Part shown: positions 27,721-36,726 of the stretch, in pieces
Numbering within the stretch: position 1 is the first letter of the stretch
How the letters are laid out: every line of letters begins with the position of its first letter
Translations under genes and position numbers: made by a program
The notes under the pieces: generated by a model
The model's database searches: none
Told to the model about the DNA's origin: nothing
Seen by the model: the letters and a program-made list of their open reading frames with translations, nothing else
Origin: AP-15 sp963790875
Lineage (GTDB): Bacteria > Pseudomonadota > Alphaproteobacteria > ATCC43930 > CGMCC-115725
DNA: 64,000 nt
Reading direction: 5' to 3'
Assembly (NCBI GenBank): GCA_963790875.1
Contig: CAWBQT010000003.1
Span: 62,001 to 126,000 of the forward strand

Positions 27721-29157
27721 TCAGCCTGCCAGCGGGTTCGGTTTGGCTTTGGCTTTGGGTTTGGCCAATGCCTGGCTGATATTGATGAGGTTGTCGCCGA
27801 TCACGCCGAGCCCGACCCAGCGCTTCATGCCGTCGTCACCTTTGTATCGGCTGCGGTTGAGGCCGTGTCGGCGCTTGATCACGCTGATGCAGCCCTCGCA
27901 TCCGGTTCGCCATTTCTGGCCGTTGCGGAACCAGCGCTTCTTCTGCTCGGCTTTGCGGGCCGGGCTCTTGCTGGAGCGATTGGGGATAGAAACGCGTTTG
28001 ACCCCCTTGGCCTTGGCCGCCGCCTCGTTTTTGGCGGAGTAGAAGGCGGCGTCGGCGGCGACCAGGTGCGGCGCGCGGCCGAGCTTGGCTTGGTGCGTGT
28101 CGATCGCGGGGATCAGCAAATCGGCGTCGCTGGGACGCCGGTCGTAGACTTCGTATTCGGTGACGATCTGGTTCTCGGCCTCCTGCAATTTGACCATCTT
28201 GCCGAATTCGGTCGGTTTGCCGGCCTTGCCTTTGCGGATGATCTCGGTCGACGGCTCGAAGACGCTGACGATCTTGCCTTCGGCATGCGTGTCGCCGCCG
28301 AACACCCGCGCCCGGGTCTGTCGCATGACCTGCCGCACCAGCGACACGGTTGTGTCCAGCTTCGCGCGCAGTCTCTCCAGCACCGGCTGCTTGCCGGCAT
28401 CGGCGGCGGATTTGACGCCTTGGCTGATCTCGCCGGTAAAGCGCTTGGCCTGTCCCACCACCCGCGCGGTGGTGTCGAGCAATTTGCCGTAGGCCTGCGC
28501 CAGCTTGGCGCGGTCGGGCACCTTGCCACGCGCCGTGCGGGCGATCTCCAGCAGGCGGAATTTGACGCTGCGACTGCGGTCGCGCAGCTTGGCGCCGACC
28601 GGGCCGACGATCTTGCCGATCCGCTGCATCGTCCGGGTCAGCACCCGCACGCCGTCGCCGAGCAGCGTGCTGTCGGTCGGATAGTGGATGTTGGTCTCGA
28701 CCACCGTGGTGTCGACCCGCATGCGCCGGCCGGGCGCCACGCCGCTCTCATGCGCGATCTGCACCATGCGCTCGTGGATCTGTTTGATTGCCGCCGGCCC
28801 CAGCGTCACGCCCCAGCGGCCCATGGTCTTGGCATCCGGCGTCTTGCTGCCGCCGACGCGGGTGAAATCTCCGTACACCAGGTTGGCGCGCACCTCGCGC
28901 TCGAGCCCCTCGTAGCTCCAGTTGCGGATGTGCTTGAGCACCAACAGCCGCAGCACCACCTCGGCCGGGGTTCCCTTGCGGCCGCGGCTGCGGCTCTTCG
29001 GGCAGCGCTGGGCGAGGGCCTGGTAAACCGGGGCGAGGATCTGCGGGTCATCCAGCACGCGATCGGCCTGTCGCATCCAGGCTTCGTGCAAGTCGGCGAC
29101 CTCGGCGGTGATCAGCCCGTCGCCGAAACTGCGCTGCGCCCGCCACCGCTCAATCAC
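27721..29157 (-). CDS. ISNCY-family transposase
   Basis: 478 residues with an N-terminal helical DNA-binding part (GTPAEVVLRLLVLKHIRNWSY, a pattern shared with DUF772-type transposases). A DDE catalytic core follows: RMRVDTTVVETNIHYPTDS holds the first Asp, HLVAADAAFYSAKNE the second and the C-terminal RTGCEGCISVIKRRHGLNR the Glu. The Lys/Pro/Ala-rich tail ends PNPLAG. The start overlaps the 3' end of the DUF6788-type gene by 8 nt, suggesting translational coupling. The frame is intact. Confidence 0.88.
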   Translation of the reverse strand: MIERWRAQRSFGDGLITAEVADLHEAWMRQADRVLDDPQILAPVYQALAQRCPKSRSRGRKGTPAEVVLRLLVLKHIRNWSYEGLEREVRANLVYGDFTRVGGSKTPDAKTMGRWGVTLGPAAIKQIHERMVQIAHESGVAPGRRMRVDTTVVETNIHYPTDSTLLGDGVRVLTRTMQRIGKIVGPVGAKLRDRSRSVKFRLLEIARTARGKVPDRAKLAQAYGKLLDTTARVVGQAKRFTGEISQGVKSAADAGKQPVLERLRAKLDTTVSLVRQVMRQTRARVFGGDTHAEGKIVSVFEPSTEIIRKGKAGKPTEFGKMVKLQEAENQIVTEYEVYDRRPSDADLLIPAIDTHQAKLGRAPHLVAADAAFYSAKNEAAAKAKGVKRVSIPNRSSKSPARKAEQKKRWFRNGQKWRTGCEGCISVIKRRHGLNRSRYKGDDGMKRWVGLGVIGDNLINISQALAKPKAKAKPNPLAG

Positions 29158-29497
29158 GCGGGCCGCTCCGCCGCCGGCCGCCGTCCTCGGGCCGCAGCAA
29201 ATCGTGATTGAGCTCGCAGATCGCCTCGATCGCCTCTTTCAGCTTGTGGTAGTTGCCGAGCCAGCGCCGCACCTCGTCAACCTGCTCGCGCCGCAGGCTG
29301 AACTGCCGCGTCCGTGCGCCCGGATAGCTGACCGTCAGAACCCACAGCGGATGCCCGCCGCCGGCGGCGCAGACCGTGCAGCCAGTGCGGTGACGCACCA
29401 GGCGCTGCAGCAGCGAACCGCGCAGGATCTCCCCGGTCACCGGCAACTGGTTGATCAGTTCCTGGCGGGTCTCGAGGATGTCGGCGATTCGTTTCAC
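29150..29497 (-). CDS. DUF6788-type accessory protein of the insertion sequence
   Basis: A small protein of about 115 residues encoded upstream of the transposase inside the same inverted repeats. It has ELINQLPVTGEILRGSLLQR, RTGCTVCAAGGGHPLWVLT (a CxxC pair) and ICELNHDLLRPEDGG, a combination found in DUF6788 proteins that accompany transposases. GTG 29497 is chosen to match the usual family start; ATG 29527 or ATG 29602 are also possible because the frame stays open. Role in transposition unknown; a DNA- or protein-binding helper is inferred. Confidence 0.65.
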   Translation of the reverse strand: MKRIADILETRQELINQLPVTGEILRGSLLQRLVRHRTGCTVCAAGGGHPLWVLTVSYPGARTRQFSLRREQVDEVRRWLGNYHKLKEAIEAICELNHDLLRPEDGGRRRSGPRD

Positions 29498-29651
29498 GCT
29501 AAAGAGATGAAACGGAACCGGTCGCATCGCGTCAACCGCTTTCAGCGAAAACTTTTCTACGCCGATTGCCTCAGCGCACCGCCACCAGATCCGTACGTTC
29601 ACGCACGCCGATGCGCTGATCCGCTGTTCGAAATCAGTCGGTTAGCCGCGT

Positions 29652-29675
29652 ATTTTTGCGCCGGAAAGTAGCTAG
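29652..29675 (-). repeat. right terminal inverted repeat of the ISNCY-type element
   Basis: Exact reverse complement of 27604-27627. Flanking sequence outside the two repeats (CCGGT on the left, TCGGG on the right) shows no longer duplication. Confidence 0.92.
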
Positions 29676-30272
29676 TCGGGTCCTCGGTATTACGACTCGC
29701 CGTCCAAGCAATTGCTGATATTGACCCTCACGACACGGTTGCCGGCGGCGTGCCCACCGAGGTTAGCCCAACTTCGCCGATTGGCCGTAAGTTTGGAGAA
29801 TTTTCGAAACCTGAGTTGACGACGCACACGGCCCCGCCGGTTCAGCCGGCACAAACCCGGTGTAGGCCGAACAGAGCCAATATCCGACCATCCCGACGCA
29901 GGCCGGATAGCGCACAACACCGCCGAGAACGAAAGGGCTCTTTTCTGCCCCGTGTCATAGAAACGGCCGGGCCCCCTAGAGACATCGAACCACCGACTGC
30001 CGGCTCGGTGAGCGCGTGCCCAGCAAAACGCCCAATCCACGATGACCGCAAGCGAAGGTGCGCGATCAATTATCGGAGGCGGCATAATGTCGCATACCTT
30101 GACGCGAGCCCGATTAACCCTGATTGAAACAGTCCGGAACCATTCGTGTACCGGATGCAATTAACTCTATTGTGTCAAATTCGTTAAAATTTGCTTCCTT
30201 GATTTTTATTAGAATATAGGGCAAGGTCTTCAGCCACGTTAACATTCGACCTAGGCGGAGGCACTATTTCCG
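29676..30272. promoter_or_regulatory. AT-rich leader of the exopolysaccharide genes
   Basis: 597 nt without a supported gene. The segment 30120-30250 is strikingly AT-rich for this window (TTCGTTAAAATTTGC, TTGATTTTTATTAGAATATAGG) and is the probable promoter region for the sugar-transferase and chain-length genes. A consensus promoter cannot be assigned with confidence. GGCGGAGG sits about 13 nt before the ATG at 30273. Confidence 0.5.
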
Positions 30273-31798
30273 ATGGCCCAAGGCTTGGCGGCAATTCTCG
30301 AAAGCAGAAAAGCGCCTGGTAGCGGTGGTTCTCGTCTATCTGCACCTCCTTCCGAAGTATTGCAAGATCCAGTACATTGGCACCAACGTTTTATCACCCG
30401 GCACAGGCGAGCTTTGTTTGCGATCGCGCTGATGATCGCGGACGCGTTGATCTGTGGCATATTGTCCGCTTTGGTAATAACCTTTCACATACACGCTTTC
30501 GGAAACTTTAGGGACACCAATTTTCCTTTATATATTTGTGCCACAGTCGTGACGATAGTGGCGTTCATTATAAGCTGCGCGCATTCCGGCGTTTATGATC
30601 CGCTGCGCATGACGTCCTCGGCGGCGCCGCTGCGGGTGACCGCGCGGCGGCTTTTCGAAGTGATGTTGCTGCTGACCGGCTGTCTTTTCCTTTTGAAAAT
30701 CGCCGACAGTTTCTCGCGTTTTTGGCTGGTCGCATGGAGCACCACCAACCTGGTTGCGCTGTGCGGCGTTCGTTTGATGGCGCTGGATGTGGCGCAACAG
30801 CTCGTTCGCAGCGGCAAGCTGACGAGGAACATCGCCATCGTCGGCGCCGGGGAGGTGGCGAGGCAACTGGCGCAGGAATTGCCTGGGCATGATCCGGGGG
30901 CGCATCTCGTGGGGCTGTTCGATGAGCCCCCCCGCGAATGCCGGAGATCCGCGACGTCCGTGCCGTCCGCGCGATCGAGAGGCTCGAAGAATTGGCGTCC
31001 GAGGGACGCGTCGATGAAATCATCATCACGGCTTCGGCCGGTGATAGAATTGTTGAATTGTGCCGGCGGTTTCACCCCTATCCGGTAGCGCTCAGAATCC
31101 TGGCGCCGCGAGGGTTTGAGTATTTCCGTGTGCTGGAGAGCTGCCGATATGGCGAAATCAGCACGTTTCTCGTGACGCGAAAGCCGCTCAATGAGGCGGC
31201 GGCGATCGTCAAATGGCTCGAAGACAAGCTGATCGCCATGTTGTGCCTGATTTTTGTGTTGCCCTTGATGTCGTTGATCGCCCTGGCGATCAAGTTGGAT
31301 AGCAAGGGCCCGGTATTCTTTCGACAACAGCGGCTGGGGGCGAGGAACAGGCCGTTCAATCTGCTGAAATTCCGTTCGATGTATGCCGACCAGGCGGACC
31401 CGCTCGGCCGTCAGTTGACCCGCGCCGGCGATCCCCGGGTCACGCGCGTCGGCCGGCTGCTGCGCCGTACGAGCCTCGACGAGTTGCCGCAACTGATCAA
31501 CGTCTTGCGCAGCGACATGTCGCTGGTCGGTCCGCGGCCGCATGCCGTGGCGGCGGAGGCCGGCGGCCTCCCCTATGTCGAGGCCGTTGACGACTATCCG
31601 CTGCGGTCTCGCGTCAAGCCCGGGATCACCGGTTGGGCGCAGGTCAATGGCTGGCGCGGCGAGACGGCGAGGGTCGAACAATTGAAAGGGCGCGTCGCGT
31701 GTGATTTATATTATGTCGAGAATTGGTCGTTGGGCCTTGATCTGTTGATCCTCGGGCGCACCGTTCTTACGGTGCTGTCGCGGCGCAACGCCATCTGA
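30273..31798 (+). pseudogene. undecaprenyl-phosphate sugar phosphotransferase (WcaJ/ExoY type), broken in a C7 run
   Basis: Would transfer the first sugar phosphate to the undecaprenyl carrier for exopolysaccharide repeat-unit synthesis, at the inner membrane. The N-terminal part has about four membrane helices and a Rossmann-like NIAIVGAGEVARQL domain. The C-terminal part has a membrane hairpin and the bacterial sugar transferase domain: GPVFFRQQRLGARN, LLKFRSMYAD, RRTSLDELPQLINVL and SLVGPRPH. The two parts are in different frames, joined at a seven-C run (30927-30933); one extra C restores LFDEPPPRMPEIRDV and a 508-residue protein. Homopolymer slippage, phase variation or sequencing error are all possible. 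Confidence 0.9.
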
Positions 31799-31826
31799 CA
31801 TGCGACTGCAAACCGCCGAGGTAGCG

Positions 31827-34223
31827 ATGGCGAACAGCGTGCAGATTTTCTCGCCCGAGGACAGTGTGGCGAATGCCGACGGCCTGTCGGCGCGCGCGTT
31901 GCTGAAGAGCATGCGGCGCCACTGGGTTGTGCTGGCGACGATGCTGATTCTGTTCTCCTTGGCCGGCGCCGCAATCGGACTGGGGCTGCCGCCGCATTAT
32001 AAGGCAAGTGGCGTGCTCGTCATTTATTCGCAGCCGCCACGCGTCGCCGACGTGCAGGAAGTGCTCCCCGATCAGGGGACCGATATGTCCGCAATCGCCA
32101 GCCAAGCAGACGTGCTTGGCTCCCGCTCGGTGATCGAGCAGGTCGTGCGTTCGCTGGCCTTGTGGCGGTATCCCGAGTTTCAGTGGACCGACACCTATCC
32201 CGGCGGGTGGAGCCCGCAGACGCTCGAGGCGAATTTGCGCGCCCTTTGGGCGCCCGTCGCGGGCGGCGGATCACCCGCCGGCAAGTCCGTCGGCAAGGCG
32301 GCCGCCACGGTGCCCGATCCGGACGGCGTCAACCCGCCGACGCCGGCGCAAATCGAGGCGGCGATCGGCAAATACAGCGGCCACCTCGCCGTCAACACCG
32401 ATGGGCATTCGATGACGATAACCGTCGTGTTCACGGCCGAGACGCCGGAGCTCGCCGCCAAGATCGTCAACGCCCATATGGAGGCCTATCGCGATCTGCA
32501 ACGGCAAGACCAGGCGACGGCGGCACAACGCGCCACCGCCTGGCTCAACGTCCAGATAGCCAAGTTGCGCAGTCAGCTGCAACCTGCCGAGGCCGCCGTG
32601 GCCGCCTATCGGGTAACGCACCATTTGACTGGCACCGCCGAGGATCAGGGCGCGCTGTCGGGGCAGCTCGCGTCGTTGACCAGCCAGCTGATCGCGGCTC
32701 GCGCCGATCTCGCCGAGACCGAGGCGCGGGCGGCCGAGATTGCAGCCCGCGCTTCCGGCAAGGGCGTCGCCGCCAATGGTCCCGAGGCCATGGAATCGCC
32801 GACGGTGCAGGCCCTAAAGACCCGGGAAGCCGAACTGATCGAACGCCAGGCGGCGCTGAGCCAGCAGTTTGGCCCGGCCTACCCGGAGCTGCTGAACGTC
32901 GGTTCCTCGCTGCGCGACCTGCGCAACCAGATCGGCCGCGAGACCGGCCGCAGTTACGCCGCGGCGCTCGAGCTCGTCAACCGGTCGCGGGCGCGCGAGC
33001 AATCGATCGAGCGCAGCGTTGACGCCCTGACCAATCAGGTGAATTCGTCGGATGCCGGCCTCCGCCAGCTGCAGGAAAAGGCGGAGTTGATCAGATCGCT
33101 GCTGCAGCGCTTCGAGAAAAGGATGGAGGAGACCGCGGCCGAGCCGGCCTTCATCACGTCGAATTCGGAGATCGTCACGCGGGCCGCTGCCTCGGCGGTA
33201 TCGATATCGCCGGTTGCGAAGTATCTCACTATCGGCAGTGGGTTTGTCGGCTTGATCACGGGCATGCTGCTCGCCCTCCTTCTCGATGTCCGCGACAAAA
33301 CCTTTCAGACCAGCGCCCAGGTCGTGCAGCATCTCGAGCCGAGAACCATCGGCGCAACGCCGCGCGCCATTCTTCGTGGCCGCAAATCGCCGGCCGATTT
33401 GATCCTGAACGACCATCGCTCGGTCTTTGCCGAGGCGCTCCGTGTGTCCTGGGCCAACATTCACCTCGCGATTGGCCGTCCCGACAGCGCGGCAAGCGAC
33501 AAGAGCCACGCCGAAATGACCTTCCGCAACGCCGCCGCGGCCGTGCTCCGCAGCGGACAACCGATGGGCCAATTGGCGGGCGGACAACTGGGGGGACAAT
33601 TGCGGGGCGGACAACTGGGGGGGCATCCGGGGACGATCCTCGGCGTCACTTCCGCCGGCGCCGGCGAAGGAAAATCGATGCACGCGCTCGCCTTCGCGCG
33701 GACGGCGGCGGTGGCCGGCGAGAATGTCGTGCTCGTCGACGCCGACCTGCGCCGTTCCGGTGTCTCGCGGCTGTTCGAAGAGAATTCCGGATTGACCTTG
33801 AACGACTTCCTGGCGGGCCGGTGCACTCCAGCAGATGTCGTCGCCCACGAACAGCGTTCGGGCATGCATTTCGTCCCGAGCGTGCCGGCGGAAACCAGCT
33901 GGACGACCCACGACTTCCACCGTTTTGGCGAGATGATCGATTACCTGAAGAAACGCTTTGCGATCGTCATCGTCGATCTGCCGCCGGTCTTGGGTCTTGC
34001 CGAAACGGTGCGTTTGGCAACCATGACGAACGGCGTCGTATTCATCGTCCGCTGGGGCCGCTCCGACCGCGACTACGTCCGCATGGCGTTCGAGACGTTG
34101 AATGTCGCCGGGGTGGCGACGACGACGGTGATCCTGAACGACGTCGACCTGCGGGCGCAGCGCCGGCGCAACTATCGCGACCACGCCGTCGCCTATTCGC
34201 TTTACGGCAAGCTTTATGCCTGA
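31827..34223 (+). CDS. polysaccharide chain-length regulator with tyrosine-kinase domain (Wzz/BY-kinase, ExoP/Wzc type)
   Basis: About 798 residues controlling export and length of an exopolysaccharide at the inner membrane. An N-terminal membrane helix (VVLATMLILFSLAGAAIGL) precedes a Wzz periplasmic region with coiled-coil segments. A second helix (about 33230-33290) leads to the cytoplasmic kinase: Walker A TSAGAGEGKS, Walker A' VVLVDADLRRSG, Walker B IVIVDLPPV. The C-terminus YRDHAVAYSLYGKLYA provides a small Tyr cluster for autophosphorylation. Between the second helix and the kinase is a tandem GQL/GGQLGG repeat. ATG 31827 with GAGG upstream is preferred; ATG 31800, two bases after the previous stop, is also possible. 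Confidence 0.9.
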   Translation: MANSVQIFSPEDSVANADGLSARALLKSMRRHWVVLATMLILFSLAGAAIGLGLPPHYKASGVLVIYSQPPRVADVQEVLPDQGTDMSAIASQADVLGSRSVIEQVVRSLALWRYPEFQWTDTYPGGWSPQTLEANLRALWAPVAGGGSPAGKSVGKAAATVPDPDGVNPPTPAQIEAAIGKYSGHLAVNTDGHSMTITVVFTAETPELAAKIVNAHMEAYRDLQRQDQATAAQRATAWLNVQIAKLRSQLQPAEAAVAAYRVTHHLTGTAEDQGALSGQLASLTSQLIAARADLAETEARAAEIAARASGKGVAANGPEAMESPTVQALKTREAELIERQAALSQQFGPAYPELLNVGSSLRDLRNQIGRETGRSYAAALELVNRSRAREQSIERSVDALTNQVNSSDAGLRQLQEKAELIRSLLQRFEKRMEETAAEPAFITSNSEIVTRAAASAVSISPVAKYLTIGSGFVGLITGMLLALLLDVRDKTFQTSAQVVQHLEPRTIGATPRAILRGRKSPADLILNDHRSVFAEALRVSWANIHLAIGRPDSAASDKSHAEMTFRNAAAAVLRSGQPMGQLAGGQLGGQLRGGQLGGHPGTILGVTSAGAGEGKSMHALAFARTAAVAGENVVLVDADLRRSGVSRLFEENSGLTLNDFLAGRCTPADVVAHEQRSGMHFVPSVPAETSWTTHDFHRFGEMIDYLKKRFAIVIVDLPPVLGLAETVRLATMTNGVVFIVRWGRSDRDYVRMAFETLNVAGVATTTVILNDVDLRAQRRRNYRDHAVAYSLYGKLYA

Positions 34224-34619
34224 CTTGCGACGGCCTAGTCCGGTATCGCGATGAACGGAGAGATCTCGCAACGATGAGGTGCGCGGTCATGTCGTGAAAT
34301 GACAATTATCGGGATGACGTTGGCACGGCGATTTCGAGCACCCTCGCCATCTACTGGTCCGGTAAGGCCCGAGGACTGCTTTGTACCTTGCTTTGCGCTT
34401 GATCTATTCGACCCGCCGGCTCTTTACAGATGCGATTTCGCGGAAGGTCGAAATTGATCATTTAGGCCGTAGCCTATGTTCTGCGGCGGCCGCGTCATCC
34501 GCGTGGCCTGGTTCCTCGACCCTTGGCGCCCATGTCACGGTTGCTGGCAACCGGCAGGCTGCTTGCGATCTTTAGTTCGCCGAGAACGCAGCGCTTCCCG
34601 ATCGCGTTCGGCTCGCTCG
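34224..34619. other. intergenic, no gene seen
   Basis: 396 nt after the chain-length regulator with only short, dissimilar frames. Expected export or polymerase genes (wza, wzx, wzy) are not here, suggesting the locus was cut by the mobile elements that follow. Confidence 0.45.
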
Positions 34620-34835
34620 CCACCCCACCGGACCGTACCACTTCATCCCGACCTCGGCCTCCTGGCTCAATGCCGCCGAAGGGTTCCTTGCCAAGCTCAC
34701 CCGCCCCCCGTCTCAAACGCGGCATCTTTCATTCCCTGGCCGACTCCCAAGCCGCGATTAAGCGATACCTCGCCGAGCACAACCAAAGTCAAAACCGTTC
34801 GCCTGGACCGCCGACCCCGAATGCGGTTGGCCCTG
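34620..34835 (+). pseudogene. IS630-type transposase C-terminal remnant
   Basis: Three short pieces in three frames recreate the end of an IS630-family transposase: YHFIPTSASWLNAAEGFLAKLT (DDE-domain end with the catalytic Glu) from 34636, then LKRGIFHSLADSQAAIKRYL to about 34790, then KPFAWTADPECG to about 34832. At least two frameshifts separate them, and no N-terminal half is present. It is a decayed fragment overlapping the 3' end of the glycosyltransferase gene on the other strand. Confidence 0.75.
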
Positions 34836-36138
34836 ACGTCGCGTCGGGAATCCGATCTCCGAAGATTGCTGTCCGGTAGGTGCGTGCGACTACCCCTGGT
34901 GCGAGGCGCTCCCGATAACGGGCGAAACCTCGGCTCGCGAGATCGGCATTGACCGCCGGGTCGAGCAGCCGAATCATCGCTTCGGCAAAGCCGGCCGGAT
35001 CGTCCTCGATGATACAATGCGTACCTGGCTCCAGATCAAGACCGTCGATGCCAAATTTTGTAGAGATCAGGGGGAGCCCGCGCGCCAGAGCCTCGATCAC
35101 TTTGATTTTGATCCCGGTGCCGAAGAAAAGCGGCACCACCATGCCGGCGCTCGAACCGCAGATCGCATCGAGGTCCTCGACATAGTCCAGGAAGGACACT
35201 CCTTGCCCGAGCCTTTCGGCAAGCTCACGCAGTTCATGACTTGCGCCGGTCCCAACGACCATGAGGCGTCCGGCCGGGACTCGCGCAAGAAAGCGTGGCA
35301 TGCCCTGCTGCAGGAACAACGACAATCCATGGGCATTTGCCGGGTAGCGCAGATTGCCCAGAAAGAGGAACGTCGGATTCCCTTTAAAGTGGCGGGCTAG
35401 TGCTTCGACCGGGCACGTTCGCCGCAGCAGCGGCATTACCGCAGACACGTTCTTCGCACCTGTCGCGCGTGCGAGCCTCCCGGCTTCGTCGGCATTTAAC
35501 AGAATAACCTGGTCGAACTGCCTGGGCATCGCCGCTTCGCGCCTGGCAAGGATCGTGCCTTCCAACTTCAAGAGCCAACGCTGTACTGTGCTGTTGCGCG
35601 TCAGGCCGCGCAGCAGCGCCGGAAGGAAGCGATCAAAGTTCCCAACCGGATCAACCGGCATCTCCGGATAATCGTCGATCACCGAAAGGATGCGACGATA
35701 GCGCAGCGAATAAAGATCGTCGAGATAAAGGACACAACGGCGGTCGGCGCGGCGCGCGGTGAAAGGAAGGTGCTGCACCATGCGGATAGTGTCGACGAGG
35801 ACGACGTCGGGGTCGAACTCGGCGAAGATGGCGGCAATGCGAGGTTGAGCGCGAGGCGCGGCGACGAGCACCTCCTGGATCGCACGCCGGCCCAACAACA
35901 GACTATTGAATACCAGGAGGTAGGCCCGCCGGATCGCGGAACCCGGCTCGAAGAAGACGACGCGGCAGGGTGCGAGCGATGCCAAATCCGCTTCGGCGGG
36001 CAGCGAGGAGATGCAGATAAGGATGACATTCTCCGCCCCGAGCACACGAACCGCATAATCGAGAAAGCCGGCGAGCACCACCTTGCGTCCGGCATCTGCC
36101 GGATAGGGAAAGCTCGAACTCAGCACCAGGAGCCGCAT
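34789..36138 (-). CDS. glycosyltransferase family 4-type enzyme
   Basis: 449 residues with a GT-B fold. The start MRLLVLSSSFPYPADAGRK is typical of GT4 donors' N-domain, FLFLGNLRYPANAHGL opens the C-terminal domain, and FGTGIKIKVIEALARGLPLISTKFG is the nucleotide-sugar-binding E-x7-E-like region, followed by HCIIEDDPAGFAEAM. It probably adds a sugar to the exopolysaccharide repeat unit, judged by position next to the sugar-transferase and Wzz/BY-kinase genes, though on the opposite strand. The last 15-20 residues (DATSGPTAFGVGG...) are antisense to the IS630 remnant, so the native C-terminus was replaced. Activity is plausible because the catalytic domain is complete. Confidence 0.85.
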   Translation of the reverse strand: MRLLVLSSSFPYPADAGRKVVLAGFLDYAVRVLGAENVILICISSLPAEADLASLAPCRVVFFEPGSAIRRAYLLVFNSLLLGRRAIQEVLVAAPRAQPRIAAIFAEFDPDVVLVDTIRMVQHLPFTARRADRRCVLYLDDLYSLRYRRILSVIDDYPEMPVDPVGNFDRFLPALLRGLTRNSTVQRWLLKLEGTILARREAAMPRQFDQVILLNADEAGRLARATGAKNVSAVMPLLRRTCPVEALARHFKGNPTFLFLGNLRYPANAHGLSLFLQQGMPRFLARVPAGRLMVVGTGASHELRELAERLGQGVSFLDYVEDLDAICGSSAGMVVPLFFGTGIKIKVIEALARGLPLISTKFGIDGLDLEPGTHCIIEDDPAGFAEAMIRLLDPAVNADLASRGFARYRERLAPGVVARTYRTAIFGDRIPDATSGPTAFGVGGPGERF

Positions 36139-36450
36139 CGGATGGCGTCCTTCGTCTCTGATGGTCCAATGCGCTTTGGATCGTCGGCAACGGAGCAGGA
36201 GAACGGCCTCGAGATTGACACCTCCTCGTTACCACTGATTTCAGTGGTATGGTTCGACATTTATTGTCTCCTCTTGCCAAGCGGGTCCCACGAGGACGGC
36301 CGGCGACCGAAACCCCGTCGTAATTGAGCATCAATCGAGCTAGAACCTGTTTTTGGTCCTGATGTGGCGAACGCGAAATTTTGGGGTCGAGACGGATTCG
36401 CCACCGCGAGCGCAGCTCCCGTTATGCCGGCACCAGGAGAGGGCCAAATC
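36139..36450. other. upstream region of the glycosyltransferase, no gene seen
   Basis: 312 nt with no supported gene. It contains the palindrome at 36230-36249 and is less GC-rich than its surroundings, as expected of a promoter region reading left into the glycosyltransferase gene. Confidence 0.45.
36230..36249. promoter_or_regulatory. operator-like palindrome
   Basis: TACCACTGA-TT-TCAGTGGTA is a perfect 9-bp inverted repeat with a 2-nt centre, 92 nt upstream of the glycosyltransferase start on the minus strand. The size, symmetry and position suit a dimeric repressor site. An RNA hairpin with a 2-nt loop is sterically unlikely. No cognate regulator is recognisable nearby. Confidence 0.45.
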
Positions 36451-36726
36451 CTAGCGACAATGGCGCGAAGAAAAGTCGCAAACGCCAATTATTTCAAGAA
36501 CTGCCGGGCTATTTTGTGGCTCCAACATACAATGTCCCTCCTTTTCAGCTCTCGTCGTCGAGATGCGGTCTAAAGCACGCTGTCTAATGCCAATGAAACC
36601 GGCCTCCTCCAACACACGACGAAACGTTTCGACATCATAGGCGAAACGGTGGTTGAACGGAACGGCGTCGCCGTAGGGGGCCGCGGCATCGCCTGGGGGC
36701 TGTTTAAAAAAGATCCGGCTCCCCAA
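36451..36726 (-). pseudogene. C-terminal fragment of a SAM-dependent methyltransferase
   Basis: The 91-codon stretch contains PFNHRFAYDVETFRRVLEEAG, the C-terminal segment typical of class I methyltransferases found in polysaccharide clusters (N-H-x-F/W-x-Y-D-x-E-T-x-x-x-L-L-x-x-A-G-F). The SAM-binding Rossmann part that should precede it is missing; the DNA upstream is instead the recombinase fragment. It is a relic of the original exopolysaccharide locus cut by mobile DNA. Confidence 0.65.

Larger units (their letters stand above)
27604..29675 (-). mobile_element. complete ISNCY-type insertion sequence
   Basis: A 2.07-kb element bounded by perfect 24-bp inverted repeats (27604-27627 and 29652-29675; outer bases CTAGCTACTTTCCGGC). 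It encodes a 478-residue transposase and a small DUF6788-type protein on the minus strand. The outermost four bases of each repeat are CTAG. Because CTAG is its own reverse complement it may be a 4-bp target duplication rather than part of the repeat. Both ends and both genes are intact, so the element may be active. Confidence 0.88.

Noticed and set aside
29690..30160. 156-codon minus-strand frame between the ISNCY element and the sugar-transferase gene
   Set aside because: No similarity, no ribosome site, and it covers the AT-rich promoter region of the opposite strand.
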